A DNA stretch of 64,000 nucleotides. Origin: Saccharopolyspora indica. Its GTDB lineage: Bacteria > Actinomycetota > Actinomycetes > Mycobacteriales > Pseudonocardiaceae. Made by a program: the position numbers and the translations under genes. Below, piece after piece: positions 53,254 to 61,532 of this stretch. The stretch's first letter is position 1. Each line of letters begins with the position of its first letter. The notes beneath the pieces were generated by a model. That model saw nothing but the letters and a program-made list of their open reading frames with translations. It searched no databases and had not been told where the DNA came from. The stretch spans positions 1-64,000 of the forward strand of contig NZ_JAQGLB010000002.1 in NCBI RefSeq assembly GCF_027853965.1. Direction: 5' to 3'.

Positions 53254-53703
53254 TCAGCTGCAGGACACCGGCAGGACGGCGGGCGCCGGGTCCAGCACGA
53301 ACCGCTCACCGTCCCGGACGACGTTCCAGCCCGAGCAGAGCGCGGTGCCGTCCGCGGCGAACCTCGCCACCACGGCCTGCGCATCGCCGAACCGGACGAG
53401 ATCGACGGTGGTGTCGCTCTTCCCGACCGCGTTCCACTTGCCGAGGTAGGCCTTGACGTAGTCGTCGTCGGAGCCCGAGCCCCGGGCGAAGGCGGCGAGG
53501 AGCTTCTGCGGATCCGCTGCCGCGAGCGCCGTCTCGACCTTGCCGCGGAGCTCTTCGGGGGTGGCCCCGCCGCGGTCGACGTTGTTCGGATCGGTGTAGA
53601 TCTGCACCGAGATGAAGGTGAGCCATCCGGCGGTGACGGCGATCAGCACGCCGAACCAGAACCTCGACCTCGCGGAGCCCTTCCGCACGTCGGACCTGGT
53701 CAT
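53254..53703 (-). CDS. Small membrane-anchored protein of unknown function
   Basis: 149 residues. A cytoplasmic basic tail is followed by one membrane helix (FWFGVLIAVTAGWLTFISV, about 15-33) and an outside domain of mixed strands and helices with two Cys (ALCSGWNV and VSCS) that could pair. This resembles a Mce-associated or NTF2-like outer domain, but I cannot name it. Confidence 0.65.
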   Translation of the reverse strand: MTRSDVRKGSARSRFWFGVLIAVTAGWLTFISVQIYTDPNNVDRGGATPEELRGKVETALAAADPQKLLAAFARGSGSDDDYVKAYLGKWNAVGKSDTTVDLVRFGDAQAVVARFAADGTALCSGWNVVRDGERFVLDPAPAVLPVSCS

Positions 53704-53845
53704 GCTCCACCTCCCCGCTCGGCCGGATCCCCGCCGCGGAGCCTACCGGGCGCCGCGCGCTGCGCGGCCTGTTCGCGCTGGTGGTGACGCCAAGCTCTCA
53801 CTCCCGGACGACGTTCCGGCCCGCGAGGCCACCGGCCGAGCCGGT

Positions 53846-53869
53846 GCGAGCATGGGAACCTTCCTGTCA
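53846..53869 (-). repeat. 24-bp repeat, cluster 18, single copy
   Basis: Exact reverse copy in a 570-bp stretch without an intact gene. Confidence 0.92.
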
Positions 53870-53984
53870 CCCGCCCCTCCGCAGCGCCTGCCGGATCCGT
53901 CGGTGAGGGCAATCCCTCCCTCCAGCGGTGAGGGCCGGTCGAGGACCGCCGCGCGCGTCGAATCTGGTGACGGCCGCTCACCCC

Positions 53985-54136
53985 GTGACGGCCTCCACTT
54001 CGCCGACATCGCTCAGAAGGGCAAGTTCTCGATCTCGTTCGACCCCGCCGGGCACGTGACGACCTCTCCGTCGGCGGTGGGGGCGAGTCTGGGCGAGGGC
54101 GGTGTGGACGTGGAGCACGACTTCGGCATCAAGTAG
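53985..54136 (+). pseudogene. Possible coding remnant
   Basis: An open frame reads DGLHFADIAQKGKFSISFDP then AGHVTTSPSAVGASLGEGG and ends DVEHDFGIK at a TAG. It has coding-like codon use but no start or ribosome site, so it may be the 3' remnant of a lost gene. I do not recognise the parent. The remainder of 53870-54275 shows nothing else. Confidence 0.35.
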
Positions 54137-54275
54137 TCGTCCGGTCGCCGGTCGCGCCTCGCACGATGCGGTGCGGCCGCCGACCAGCACCCGTCAAGCT
54201 CCCGCGACCGGCCCCAGGCGTTCGAGGCGGGCCTCCTCGCTCACCGCGAGCACACCTGCCGGGCCGGCGTCTCCG

Positions 54276-54686
54276 TCACGTTCGCCCGCCTCGAGGGCCG
54301 CAGTGCTGCCCGGTCCGCAGGTTCGCGGTGGCGTTGGTGATGACGCCGTCGAGCCGGTTCCGGGCGCTCACCAGCTCGCCGATCTGCCCGTCGATCCGGT
54401 CGCGCTCGGCCGAGAGCCGGTCGAGCAGCTCAGGCGTGGCTTCGCCGTCCACCACGCAGGGCAGCAGGTCCCGGATCGACTTGCTCGACAACCCGGCGGC
54501 GTAGAGCTGCTGGATGAGCTGGACGCGATCCGCCGCGCTGTCCGGGTAGTGCCGCTGGCCGCTGGGGCTGCGCTCCGCGATGAGCAGGTCTTGCTCCTCG
54601 TAGTACCGCAGCGCCCGAACGCTGACCTTCGCTCTGGCCGCGAGTTCCCCGATGCGCACCGCACCTCCAGGTGTGATCTCCGGCAT
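54276..54686 (-). CDS. MerR-family regulator divergent from a hydrolase
   Basis: 136 residues, typical small MerR. The helix-turn-helix is RIGELAARAKVSVRALRYYE followed by EQDLLIAERSPSGQRHYPD (about 11-50), and a dimerisation helix follows. Sensor cysteines are few (LLPCVVDGE, GQHCGP). Start: ATG at 54686, or GTG at 54659, which has GGAGG four bases upstream. A perfect dyad (54698-54715) in the divergent gap is its probable operator. Confidence 0.88.
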   Translation of the reverse strand: MPEITPGGAVRIGELAARAKVSVRALRYYEEQDLLIAERSPSGQRHYPDSAADRVQLIQQLYAAGLSSKSIRDLLPCVVDGEATPELLDRLSAERDRIDGQIGELVSARNRLDGVITNATANLRTGQHCGPRGGRT

Positions 54687-54697
54687 TCGCCTTTGCC

Positions 54698-54715
54698 CCT
54701 GACGTCAACGTCAGG
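54698..54715. promoter_or_regulatory. MerR-type operator/promoter
   Basis: CCTGACGT, CA, ACGTCAGG (8-2-8). It lies between TTGCCC (54693-54698) and TAGCGT (54719-54724), a stretched 20-bp spacer as in MerR-activated promoters. Confidence 0.8.
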
Positions 54716-54779
54716 TCCTAGCGTATTCCGCGTCGGACCGGAGCCCGCGCGTTCGCGGAAATCTCGAGGAGGACTTGCC

Positions 54780-55679
54780 GTGCTCGAACCCGTCCCAGTC
54801 GTGTCGGTCCAGCCGGTGCTGCTGGAAGCGCCGGGCCGCGGCGAAGACCTGAAGGTGCGGATCTCCGCTCCGGTTCGCGGGAGCGGACTGCCGGTCGTCG
54901 TCTTCTCGCACGGCTTCGGCTCGTCGCACCACGGCTACGGCCCGCTGACCGACTTCTGGGCCGCGCACGGATTCGTGGTGATCCAGCCGACCCACCTCGA
55001 TTCCAGAACGGTGGGGCTCGCCCAGGACGACCCCCGCACACCGCGGATCTGGCGCCACCGCGTCGAGGACGTGAAACTCGTCCTGGACCAGCTCGATCTG
55101 CTGGAAGCCGCCGTCCCCGGCCTCCGCGGCCGCCCGGACCGGAGCCGCATCGCGGCCGCCGGGCACTCCTTCGGCGGCCAGACGGCGGGAAACCTGCTGG
55201 GACTGCGCGTCCGGGACCCGGTGAGCGCAATGGCGGCGGACCTGTCCGACCCGCGGGTCAAGGCAGGTGTCCTGCTCGCCACGGCCGGCCGCGGTGGAGC
55301 CGACCTGACGCCGTTCGCGGCCGAGCACTTCCCGTTCATGAACCCGGACTTCGCGACCATGACGACTCCCGCCCTCGTCGTCGCCGGAGACGCCGACGAC
55401 CTGCCGCTGTCGGTCCGGGGGCCGGACTGGCTCGCTGACCCGTACTTCCTCAGCCCAGGTCCGAAAAGCCTGCTCACCCTGTTCGGCGCGGAGCACTCGC
55501 TGGGTGGGATCGCCGGTTACGAGGCCAGGGAGACCACGGACGAGAACCCCGCCCGCGTCGCACTGCTCCAGCGCGTCACGTGGGCCTACCTCCGCCACTC
55601 CCTCGACATCGAAGACGAGTCTTGGAAAGCGGCGCAGGAGTCGCTGGCAGCCGCCATGGGGCGCATCGAATCCAAGTGA
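54780..55679 (+). CDS. Alpha/beta hydrolase (chlorophyllase/PAF-acetylhydrolase-like)
   Basis: 299 residues. The nucleophile elbow is GHSFGG (about 128-133), an oxyanion segment is VVVFSHGFGSSHHGYG (about 39-54), and a late His is in GAEHSLGG. GTG at 54780 has GAGGAGG seven bases upstream. Its promoter carries a MerR-type stretched spacer, so the divergent MerR protein probably activates it. Substrate unknown, probably an ester. Confidence 0.83.
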   Translation: MLEPVPVVSVQPVLLEAPGRGEDLKVRISAPVRGSGLPVVVFSHGFGSSHHGYGPLTDFWAAHGFVVIQPTHLDSRTVGLAQDDPRTPRIWRHRVEDVKLVLDQLDLLEAAVPGLRGRPDRSRIAAAGHSFGGQTAGNLLGLRVRDPVSAMAADLSDPRVKAGVLLATAGRGGADLTPFAAEHFPFMNPDFATMTTPALVVAGDADDLPLSVRGPDWLADPYFLSPGPKSLLTLFGAEHSLGGIAGYEARETTDENPARVALLQRVTWAYLRHSLDIEDESWKAAQESLAAAMGRIESK

Positions 55680-55692
55680 CGGCTCCGGCAGG

Positions 55693-56191
55693 TCAGCGCG
55701 GGTTCCGCTCGGCCAGCTGGAGGGTGAGACCGTGCGGCTCCAGGTGCAGTCGCGGCCGTGGGCGCACAGCTGCGGGGCAGAGCCGGGCGATCCAGGCGAG
55801 GGACAGGTTCAGGTCCACGAAAGCGAGTTCGTAGCCGATGCACTTCGATTCCCCGGCCCCGAAGGGGAGCCAGCCTTCGGGGCCGGTGCGGGGCGCGCCC
55901 CTCCCACCTGCGCGGGTCGAAGTTCTCCGGGAGTGGGAAGAGGTCGGGACGGTGGTGCAGCACGTAGGGGGCTCAGCAGCACTTGCGCGCCTGCTGGGCC
56001 GCCGCGGGCGAGCGCACCACGTACGTCGGCGTCCGGCCGAACCGGAGTTCCACCACCTCGCCCAGGTGCGGCCAGCAGCCCCAGCGGATCGATGATCAGG
56101 GCTTTCAGATGGCCGAGCAGCGGCCGGCCACCTGGTGCCCTCAGGGCTTTTCGCCCTGCCCGGACGGTTTCGCTCCCTGTTCGATCGTCAT
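55693..56191 (-). pseudogene. Decayed cytochrome P450 gene
   Basis: Pieces of a P450 appear in different minus-strand frames in the right order: a start MTIEQGAKPSGQGEKP, then RPLLGHLKALIIDPLGLLAA and VVELRFGRTPTYVVRSPA (N-terminal), VLHHRPDLFPLPENFDPRRW (before the heme loop), and WLPFGAGESKCIGYELAF (heme motif) to the stop. The middle of the protein, more than 200 residues including the I-helix, is missing, and at least two frameshifts are present. Clearly inactive. Confidence 0.85.
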
Positions 56192-56343
56192 GTCCCGAGA
56201 GCTGGCAGGCCCGCGCCCACCTGCGGAACGCCCAGTTCGCCGAACCGTTCGTACGGAGCACGGCCTGCACCCGGATGCCCGCGTCCATCCGTGCACGGTC
56301 CCTGCGCACCCGGCACCGGATCACCTCGCCCGGCATCTGGTGG

Positions 56344-56413
56344 TGACAGGAAGGTTCCCATGCTCGCACCGCGGGAACGGCGCGCTCGGTGACAGGAAGG
56401 TTCCCATGCTTTC
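56344..56413 (+). repeat. 24-bp repeat, cluster 19, two copies
   Basis: Forward copies at 56344-56367 and 56390-56413, the second with a TTTCAC arm. Located 5' of fadA, beside the P450 relic. Confidence 0.9.
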
Positions 56414-56461
56414 ACGCGGAGGACTGGAACCGGCCGAGATCGCGGTGCGGCAGCCATTGAC

Positions 56462-56482
56462 TGTGACAGCATTGGTGTCACA
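56462..56482. promoter_or_regulatory. Shared 21-bp operator, site 3 (fadA-fadB)
   Basis: TGTGACA, GCATTGG, TGTCACA, overlapping the end of TTGACT (56457-56462). 43 bp before fadA. Confidence 0.75.
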
Positions 56483-56524
56483 CTCTGAGTGGAGTACCTG
56501 CCGCAACGAGGAGGCACGCCGCAC

Positions 56525-57739
56525 ATGTCCGAGGCGTTCGTCTACGACGCGATCCGCACACCGCGCGGTCGCGGCAAGAAAACCGGGTCGCTGCACGGGG
56601 TCAAACCGATCAGCCTGGTCGTGGGCCTCATCCAGGAGCTGCAGCGCCGTCATCCCGAGTTGGATCCCGCGCTGATCGACGACGTCGTGCTCGGCGTCGT
56701 CTCGCCGGTCTCCGACCAGGGCGGCGACATCGCCAAGACCGCCGCGCTGGCCGCCGGGCTGCCGGAGACGGTCAGCGGCGTGCAGCTCAACCGCTTCTGC
56801 GCCTCGGGCCTGGAGGCCGTCAACATCGCCGCGCAGAAGGTGCGCTCCGGCTGGGAGGACGCCGTGCTCGCCGGCGGCGTCGAATCCATGTCCCGGGTGC
56901 CGATGGGCTCCGACGGCGGCGCCTGGGCGCTGGACCCCGAGACGAACTACGACACGGCGTTCGTGCCGCAGGGCATCGGTGCCGACCTCATCGCCACCAT
57001 CGAGGGCTTCGACCGGACCACTGTGGACGCCTACGCCGCGGAGTCGCAGACCCGCGCCGCCAAGGCCTGGGCCGACGGCCGCTTCGCCCGCTCGGTGGTG
57101 CCGGTCAGCGACCGCAACGGCCAGGTCGTCCTGGACCGCGACGAGCACATCCGCGCGAACACCACCACCGACAGCCTCGGCGGGCTGAAGTCGTCCTTCG
57201 CCGACATCGGCGAGCTCGGCGGGTTCGACGCCGTGGCGCTGCAGAAGTACCACTGGGTCGAGCGCATCGACCACGTGCACACGGCGGGCAACTCCTCCGG
57301 CATCGTCGACGGCGCGGCCCTCGCCCTGATCGGCAGCGAAGCGCTCGGCGAGCGCACCGGTCTGCGCCCGCGCGCCCGCATCGTCGCCGCCGCGCTCAGC
57401 GGCGCGGACCCGACGATCATGCTGACCGGCCCCGGACCGGCCGTGCGCAAGGCCCTGGCCAGGGCCGGGCTGAGCATCGACCAGATCGACCTGGTGGAGA
57501 TCAACGAGGCGTTCGCCGCCGTCCCGCTGAAGTTCATGAAGGAGTTCGGCGTCAGCCACGACAAGGTCAACGTCAACGGTGGCGCGATCGCGATGGGACA
57601 CCCGCTGGGCGCCACCGGGGCGATGATCCTGGGCACCCTGATCGACGAGCTGGAGCGCCGCAACCAGCGCTACGGCCTGGCCACGCTGTGCATCGGCGGC
57701 GGCATGGGGATCGCGACGATCGTGGAACGCATCGGCTGA
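56525..57739 (+). CDS. fadA: Acetyl-CoA C-acyltransferase (thiolase)
   Basis: 404 residues. Catalytic cysteine in [13 protein letters not shown] (about 90-102), [28 protein letters not shown] with the active-site His, and LCIGGGMG with the second Cys. It performs the last step of beta-oxidation. ATG at 56525 (a longer frame from 56489 lacks a ribosome site). Fourteen bases separate it from fadB. The promoter carries operator site 3. Confidence 0.94.
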   Translation: MSEAFVYDAIRTPRGRGKKTGSLHGVKPISLVVGLIQELQRRHPELDPALIDDVVLGVVSPVSDQGGDIAKTAALAAGLPETVSGVQLNRFCASGLEAVNIAAQKVRSGWEDAVLAGGVESMSRVPMGSDGGAWALDPETNYDTAFVPQGIGADLIATIEGFDRTTVDAYAAESQTRAAKAWADGRFARSVVPVSDRNGQVVLDRDEHIRANTTTDSLGGLKSSFADIGELGGFDAVALQKYHWVERIDHVHTAGNSSGIVDGAALALIGSEALGERTGLRPRARIVAAALSGADPTIMLTGPGPAVRKALARAGLSIDQIDLVEINEAFAAVPLKFMKEFGVSHDKVNVNGGAIAMGHPLGATGAMILGTLIDELERRNQRYGLATLCIGGGMGIATIVERIG

Positions 57740-57753
57740 AGGACACATCACAC

Positions 57754-59967
57754 ATGAGCGAGCAGAACACCATCCGCTGGTCCTCCGACGCCGACGGCAT
57801 CGTCGTGCTGACCCTGGACGACCCGCAGCAGCAGGCCAACACCATGAACGAGCGCTACCAGCGCAGCATGGACGAAACCCTGCAGCGCCTGGAGAACGAG
57901 CGCGAGAACATCTCCGGGGTCGTCATCACCTCCGCGAAGAGCACCTTCTTCGCCGGCGGTGACCTGCGCGAACTCGTCCAGGCGCGCACCGCCGACGCCG
58001 CGCGGGTCACCGAGACCACCACCGCCGTCAAGAAGCAGCTGCGCCGGCTGGAAACCCTCGGCGTCCCGGTCGTGGCGGCGCTCAACGGCACCGCGCTCGG
58101 CGGCGGCCTGGAGATCGCGCTGGCCTGCCACCACCGCATCGCGCTGAACGACCCCAAGTCCCGCTTCGGGTTCCCCGAGGTGACCCTCGGCCTGCTGCCC
58201 GGCGCGGGCGGCGTGGTCCGCTCGGTGCGGATGCTGGGCATCGCCGACGCGCTGCTCAACGTGCTGCTGCAGGGGCAGCGGCTGCGCCCGGAGAAGGCCG
58301 CGAAGATCGGCATCGTCGACGAGCTGGTCGACACTCCCGAGCAGCTGCTGACCCGCGCCAAGGAGTGGATCAAGGCCAACCCCGACTCGGCCCAGCCGTG
58401 GGACAAGCCCGGTCACAAGATCCCCGGCGGCACCCCGTCGAACCCGAAGTTCGCCGCCAACCTGCCCGCGTTCCCCGCGAACCTGCGCAAGCAGCTCAAG
58501 GGCGCCCCGCTGCCCGCGCCGAAGAACATCATGGCCGCCGCGGTGGAAGGCGCGCAGGTCGACTTCGACACCGCGCTGACCATCGAGGGCCGCTACTTCG
58601 TGGAACTCGTGTGCGGGCAGACCGCCAAGAACATGAGCAAGGCGTTCTTCTTCGACCTGCAGCACATCAACTCCGGCGGCAGCCGCCCGTCCGGGGAACC
58701 CACCTGGCAGGCGAAGAAGGTCGCCGTGCTCGGCGGCGGCATGATGGGCGCCGGCATCGCCTACGTCTGCGCCAAGGCGGGCATGCAGGTGGTGCTCAAG
58801 GACATCTCCCTCGAAGCCGCTGAGAAGGGCAAGGACTACTCGGTCAAGCTGGAGGAGAAGGCCATCTCCCGGGGCCGCTCCACCCGCGAGAAGTCCGATG
58901 CGCTGCTGGCCCGCATCACGCCCACCGACCAGCTGGAACCGCTGACCGGCTGCGACCTGGTGATCGAAGCCGTCTTCGAGGACACCAAGCTCAAGCACCA
59001 GGTCTACGGCGAGATCCAGGACGTCGTCGACGGTGACGCGCTGATCGCCTCCAACACCTCGACGCTGCCGATCACCGGCCTCGCCGAAGGCGTGCGGCGC
59101 CGCGAGGACTTCATCGGCCTGCACTTCTTCTCCCCGGTGGACAAGATGCCGCTGGTGGAGATCATCTGCGGCGAGCACACCAGCGACAAGGCACTGGCCC
59201 GCGCCTTCGACGTGGTGCAGCAGATCAAGAAGACGCCGATCGTGGTCAACGACAGCCGCGGCTTCTTCACCAGCCGGGTCATCGGCACCTTCCTCAACGA
59301 GGGCGTGTCGATGCTCGCCGAGGGCATCCACCCGGCGTCGATCGAGCAGGCCTCGGCGCAGGCCGGATTCCCGGCACCGGTCCTGCAGCTGTTCGACGAG
59401 CTCACCTTCACCCTGCCGCGCAAGATCCGCGACGAGAGCCGCCGCGCGGTCGAGGCGGCAGGAGGCACCTGGACGCCGCACCCGGCCGAGCAGGTGCTGG
59501 ACCGGATGATCGACGAGTTCGACCGCAAGGGCCGCTCCAGCGGCGCCGGTTTCTACGACTACGCCGACGGCAAGCGCACCGGCCTGTGGCCGGGCCTGGC
59601 CGAGCACTTCGGCACCGACCGCGACCCGTCCGAAGTGGACATCGCGGACCTCCGGGAGCGGATGCTGTTCGTGGAGGCGCTGGAAACCGTCAAGTGCTTC
59701 GACGAAGGCGTGCTGCGATCGGTGCCGGACGCCAACATCGGCTCGATCTTCGGCATCGGCTTCCCGGCCTGGACCGGCGGTGTCGTGCAGTACATGAACG
59801 GCTACCCCGGCGGCCTGGCCGGATTCGTGGCCCGCGCCCGGGAACTGGCCGACCGCTACGGGCCCCGCTTCGACCCGCCCGCCTCCCTGGTGCGCCGGGC
59901 CGAAGCCGGTGAACCCTTCGACATCGGCGAACCGGACGAGGGGATCGTCTCCGCCACCGCGGCGTGA
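57754..59967 (+). CDS. fadB: Trifunctional-type beta-oxidation protein (enoyl-CoA hydratase/3-hydroxyacyl-CoA dehydrogenase)
   Basis: 737 residues. The N-terminal crotonase domain (about 1-200) has AALNGTALGGGLEIAL and EVTLGLLPGAGG. The C-terminal dehydrogenase half has the NAD motif VLGGGMMGAGIAYVCA (about 329-344) and FIGLHFFSPVDKMPLVEII, then a second helical domain with GRSSGAGFYDY. It hydrates and oxidises acyl-CoAs and forms a complex with FadA. Ends in a strong hairpin. The last 14 codons and the terminator recur, diverged, at 61444-61523. Confidence 0.94.
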   Translation: MSEQNTIRWSSDADGIVVLTLDDPQQQANTMNERYQRSMDETLQRLENERENISGVVITSAKSTFFAGGDLRELVQARTADAARVTETTTAVKKQLRRLETLGVPVVAALNGTALGGGLEIALACHHRIALNDPKSRFGFPEVTLGLLPGAGGVVRSVRMLGIADALLNVLLQGQRLRPEKAAKIGIVDELVDTPEQLLTRAKEWIKANPDSAQPWDKPGHKIPGGTPSNPKFAANLPAFPANLRKQLKGAPLPAPKNIMAAAVEGAQVDFDTALTIEGRYFVELVCGQTAKNMSKAFFFDLQHINSGGSRPSGEPTWQAKKVAVLGGGMMGAGIAYVCAKAGMQVVLKDISLEAAEKGKDYSVKLEEKAISRGRSTREKSDALLARITPTDQLEPLTGCDLVIEAVFEDTKLKHQVYGEIQDVVDGDALIASNTSTLPITGLAEGVRRREDFIGLHFFSPVDKMPLVEIICGEHTSDKALARAFDVVQQIKKTPIVVNDSRGFFTSRVIGTFLNEGVSMLAEGIHPASIEQASAQAGFPAPVLQLFDELTFTLPRKIRDESRRAVEAAGGTWTPHPAEQVLDRMIDEFDRKGRSSGAGFYDYADGKRTGLWPGLAEHFGTDRDPSEVDIADLRERMLFVEALETVKCFDEGVLRSVPDANIGSIFGIGFPAWTGGVVQYMNGYPGGLAGFVARARELADRYGPRFDPPASLVRRAEAGEPFDIGEPDEGIVSATAA

Positions 59968-59973
59968 CCCGCG

Positions 59974-60001
59974 CCGGGTGGGCGCACCGGCGCCCACCCG
60001 G
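59974..60001 (+). terminator. Terminator of fadAB
   Basis: CCGGGTGGGCGC (59974-59985), ACCG loop, GCGCCCACCCGG (59990-60001), seven bases after the stop. The same hairpin occurs at 61496-61523. Confidence 0.88.
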
Positions 60002-61166
60002 CTACCCCTTGGTCGCGGCCGCGGTGATCGCACCAGCAACCCCGATGGCCACCGCGCTGAGCACGGCAGTGATCGACCAACCGAACCATTCGGCCGCTGC
60101 TGCGCCGAAGGCGGTGCCGAGACTTCCACCCACGAAGTACACGAGCATGTACGCGCTGTTGAACCGCGCCGGGGCCGCGGGGTCGATCGCGAGGACGATG
60201 CTCTGGTTGGCGACCTGAGCAGCGAACAGCCCGGCGTCGAAGAGCGCCAGGCAGACGAGCGTCACCGCGGTGTCCGCGAGCGCGAACCCGCCGACCGCCA
60301 CGGCAGTCCCGGCCAGCGCCAAGCCCGCCAGCACGACGCGCCGGGCACCCACCCGGTCGGTCCAGGAACCCGCGGCCTGCGTCGCCGGAATACCCGCCAG
60401 ACCAGCCAGGGCATACCAGCCGATCCGCTCCGCCGAATAGGAGAAGGGTGGCGCGGCAAGGGCTACCGCGAGCCCGGCCCACACCGCGCAGAACGCGAAG
60501 AACCACAGAGCGCCGCGGATGGCCGCGACCCGGAGCACGGCGTGCCGGCGCGGCCAGGTAGCCGAACTCGGTTCCACCCCGCGTGGCCGGGAACACCACC
60601 AGACAACACGCTGCGGCGAGCGCGCAGGCACCGGCGAACACGAGAAGCATTCCGCGCCAGCCGATCTCGTCGGTGAGCCACCCGCCGACGATCCGGCCCG
60701 CGAGAATTCCCGCCGAGATCCCAGCCGTCACCACGCCCAGAACCGTCGCGCGTCGATGCGGGGGAGCGAGCCGGCCCGCGACGGAGCTGAGGCCCGCGCC
60801 CACAGCCGAACAAGCTCCGACCACGCCGATCACCGACCCCAGCACCCACACGTTCCCCGCCGCAGCGCTCAACCCCGACGCGGCTGCCAGAACTCCGAAC
60901 TGCGCTGCGAGAACGCGCCCAGGCGAATAGCGGTCGACCAGCGGCACGAGGAAGCTGAGCCCGACCAGGTACCCGACCGGCCCGCAGGCGAGCGCGAGCC
61001 CGACAGCGGCGACCTGGGAACCCAGCGAGACCGCCACCTCCGCGATCGCGGGCTGCAGCGGGTAGATGGTCGACGTCCCGAGAGCAGCCGCGAGCGACAT
61101 GAACAGCACGACAGGACTGCGGAGCGGAGCCGGGACGGGTGCCTTGGCGAGAGGATCAGCGTTCAC
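60002..61166 (-). pseudogene. MFS transporter gene with a frameshift
   Basis: The GTG at 61166 opens a frame with six helices (VVLFMSLAAALGTSTIYPLQ and following, MFS loop LAPPHRRATVLG). It continues in a second frame from about 60550 (RGALWFFAFCAVWAGLAVAL onward) to the TAG at 60002. One extra base near 60548-60560 would explain it. Together the parts give a complete 12-helix MFS carrier. It could be a sequencing error or a real loss of function. Confidence 0.75.
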
Positions 61167-61345
61167 AGCGATCGACCGTATGAAGCGCCCCTGCTGGGAG
61201 CTGGCGGAATTTCGACGTCACCATCGCCCCGCGCGGCGGAACCGACGGTCAGCAACACGGCCCAGGCGAGACTCCTCCGCCAGGACGTCGTGGACGATCC
61301 CGCTTGGGCCGAACACCCTTGCCCCTCGCGCTCGTGGGCGTCAGG

Positions 61346-61406
61346 TGACAGGAAGGTTCCCATGCTCGCAGCCGGTTGGCGGTGACAGGAAGGTTCCTTT
61401 CCTCTG
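61346..61406 (+). repeat. 24-bp repeat, cluster 20, two copies
   Basis: Forward copies at 61346-61369 and 61383-61406 (the second ends TTTCCTCTG), 37 bp apart, beyond the P450 terminator. Confidence 0.9.
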
Positions 61407-61443
61407 CCGAGACCAAGTGCTGTGGGACGAAGCGACAGTGCGG

Positions 61444-61523
61444 TCGGCGAACCCGGACGAGGGGACCGTCTCCGCAACCGCGGGCGTGACCCGCGCCGGG
61501 TGGGCGCACCGGCGCCCACCCGG
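61444..61523. repeat. Diverged copy of the fadB 3' end and terminator
   Basis: This stretch matches 59924-60001 with two substitutions and two one-base indels over about 79 bases. The read-out ANPDEGTVSATAG corresponds to EPDEGIVSATAA at the end of FadB. The hairpin part (61496-61523) is identical and now serves as the terminator of the P450 gene on the other strand. Confidence 0.9.
61496..61523 (-). terminator. Terminator of the P450 gene
   Basis: CCGGGTGGGCGC, ACCG, GCGCCCACCCGG; ten bases past the P450 stop on the minus strand. Identical to the fadAB terminator. Confidence 0.85.
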
Positions 61524-61532
61524 CACCGCCCG

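Noticed and set aside
60002-61532. An insertion sequence between fadB and the P450 gene
   Set aside because: No transposase and no terminal inverted repeats; the duplicated flank is coding end plus terminator, not a short target duplication.
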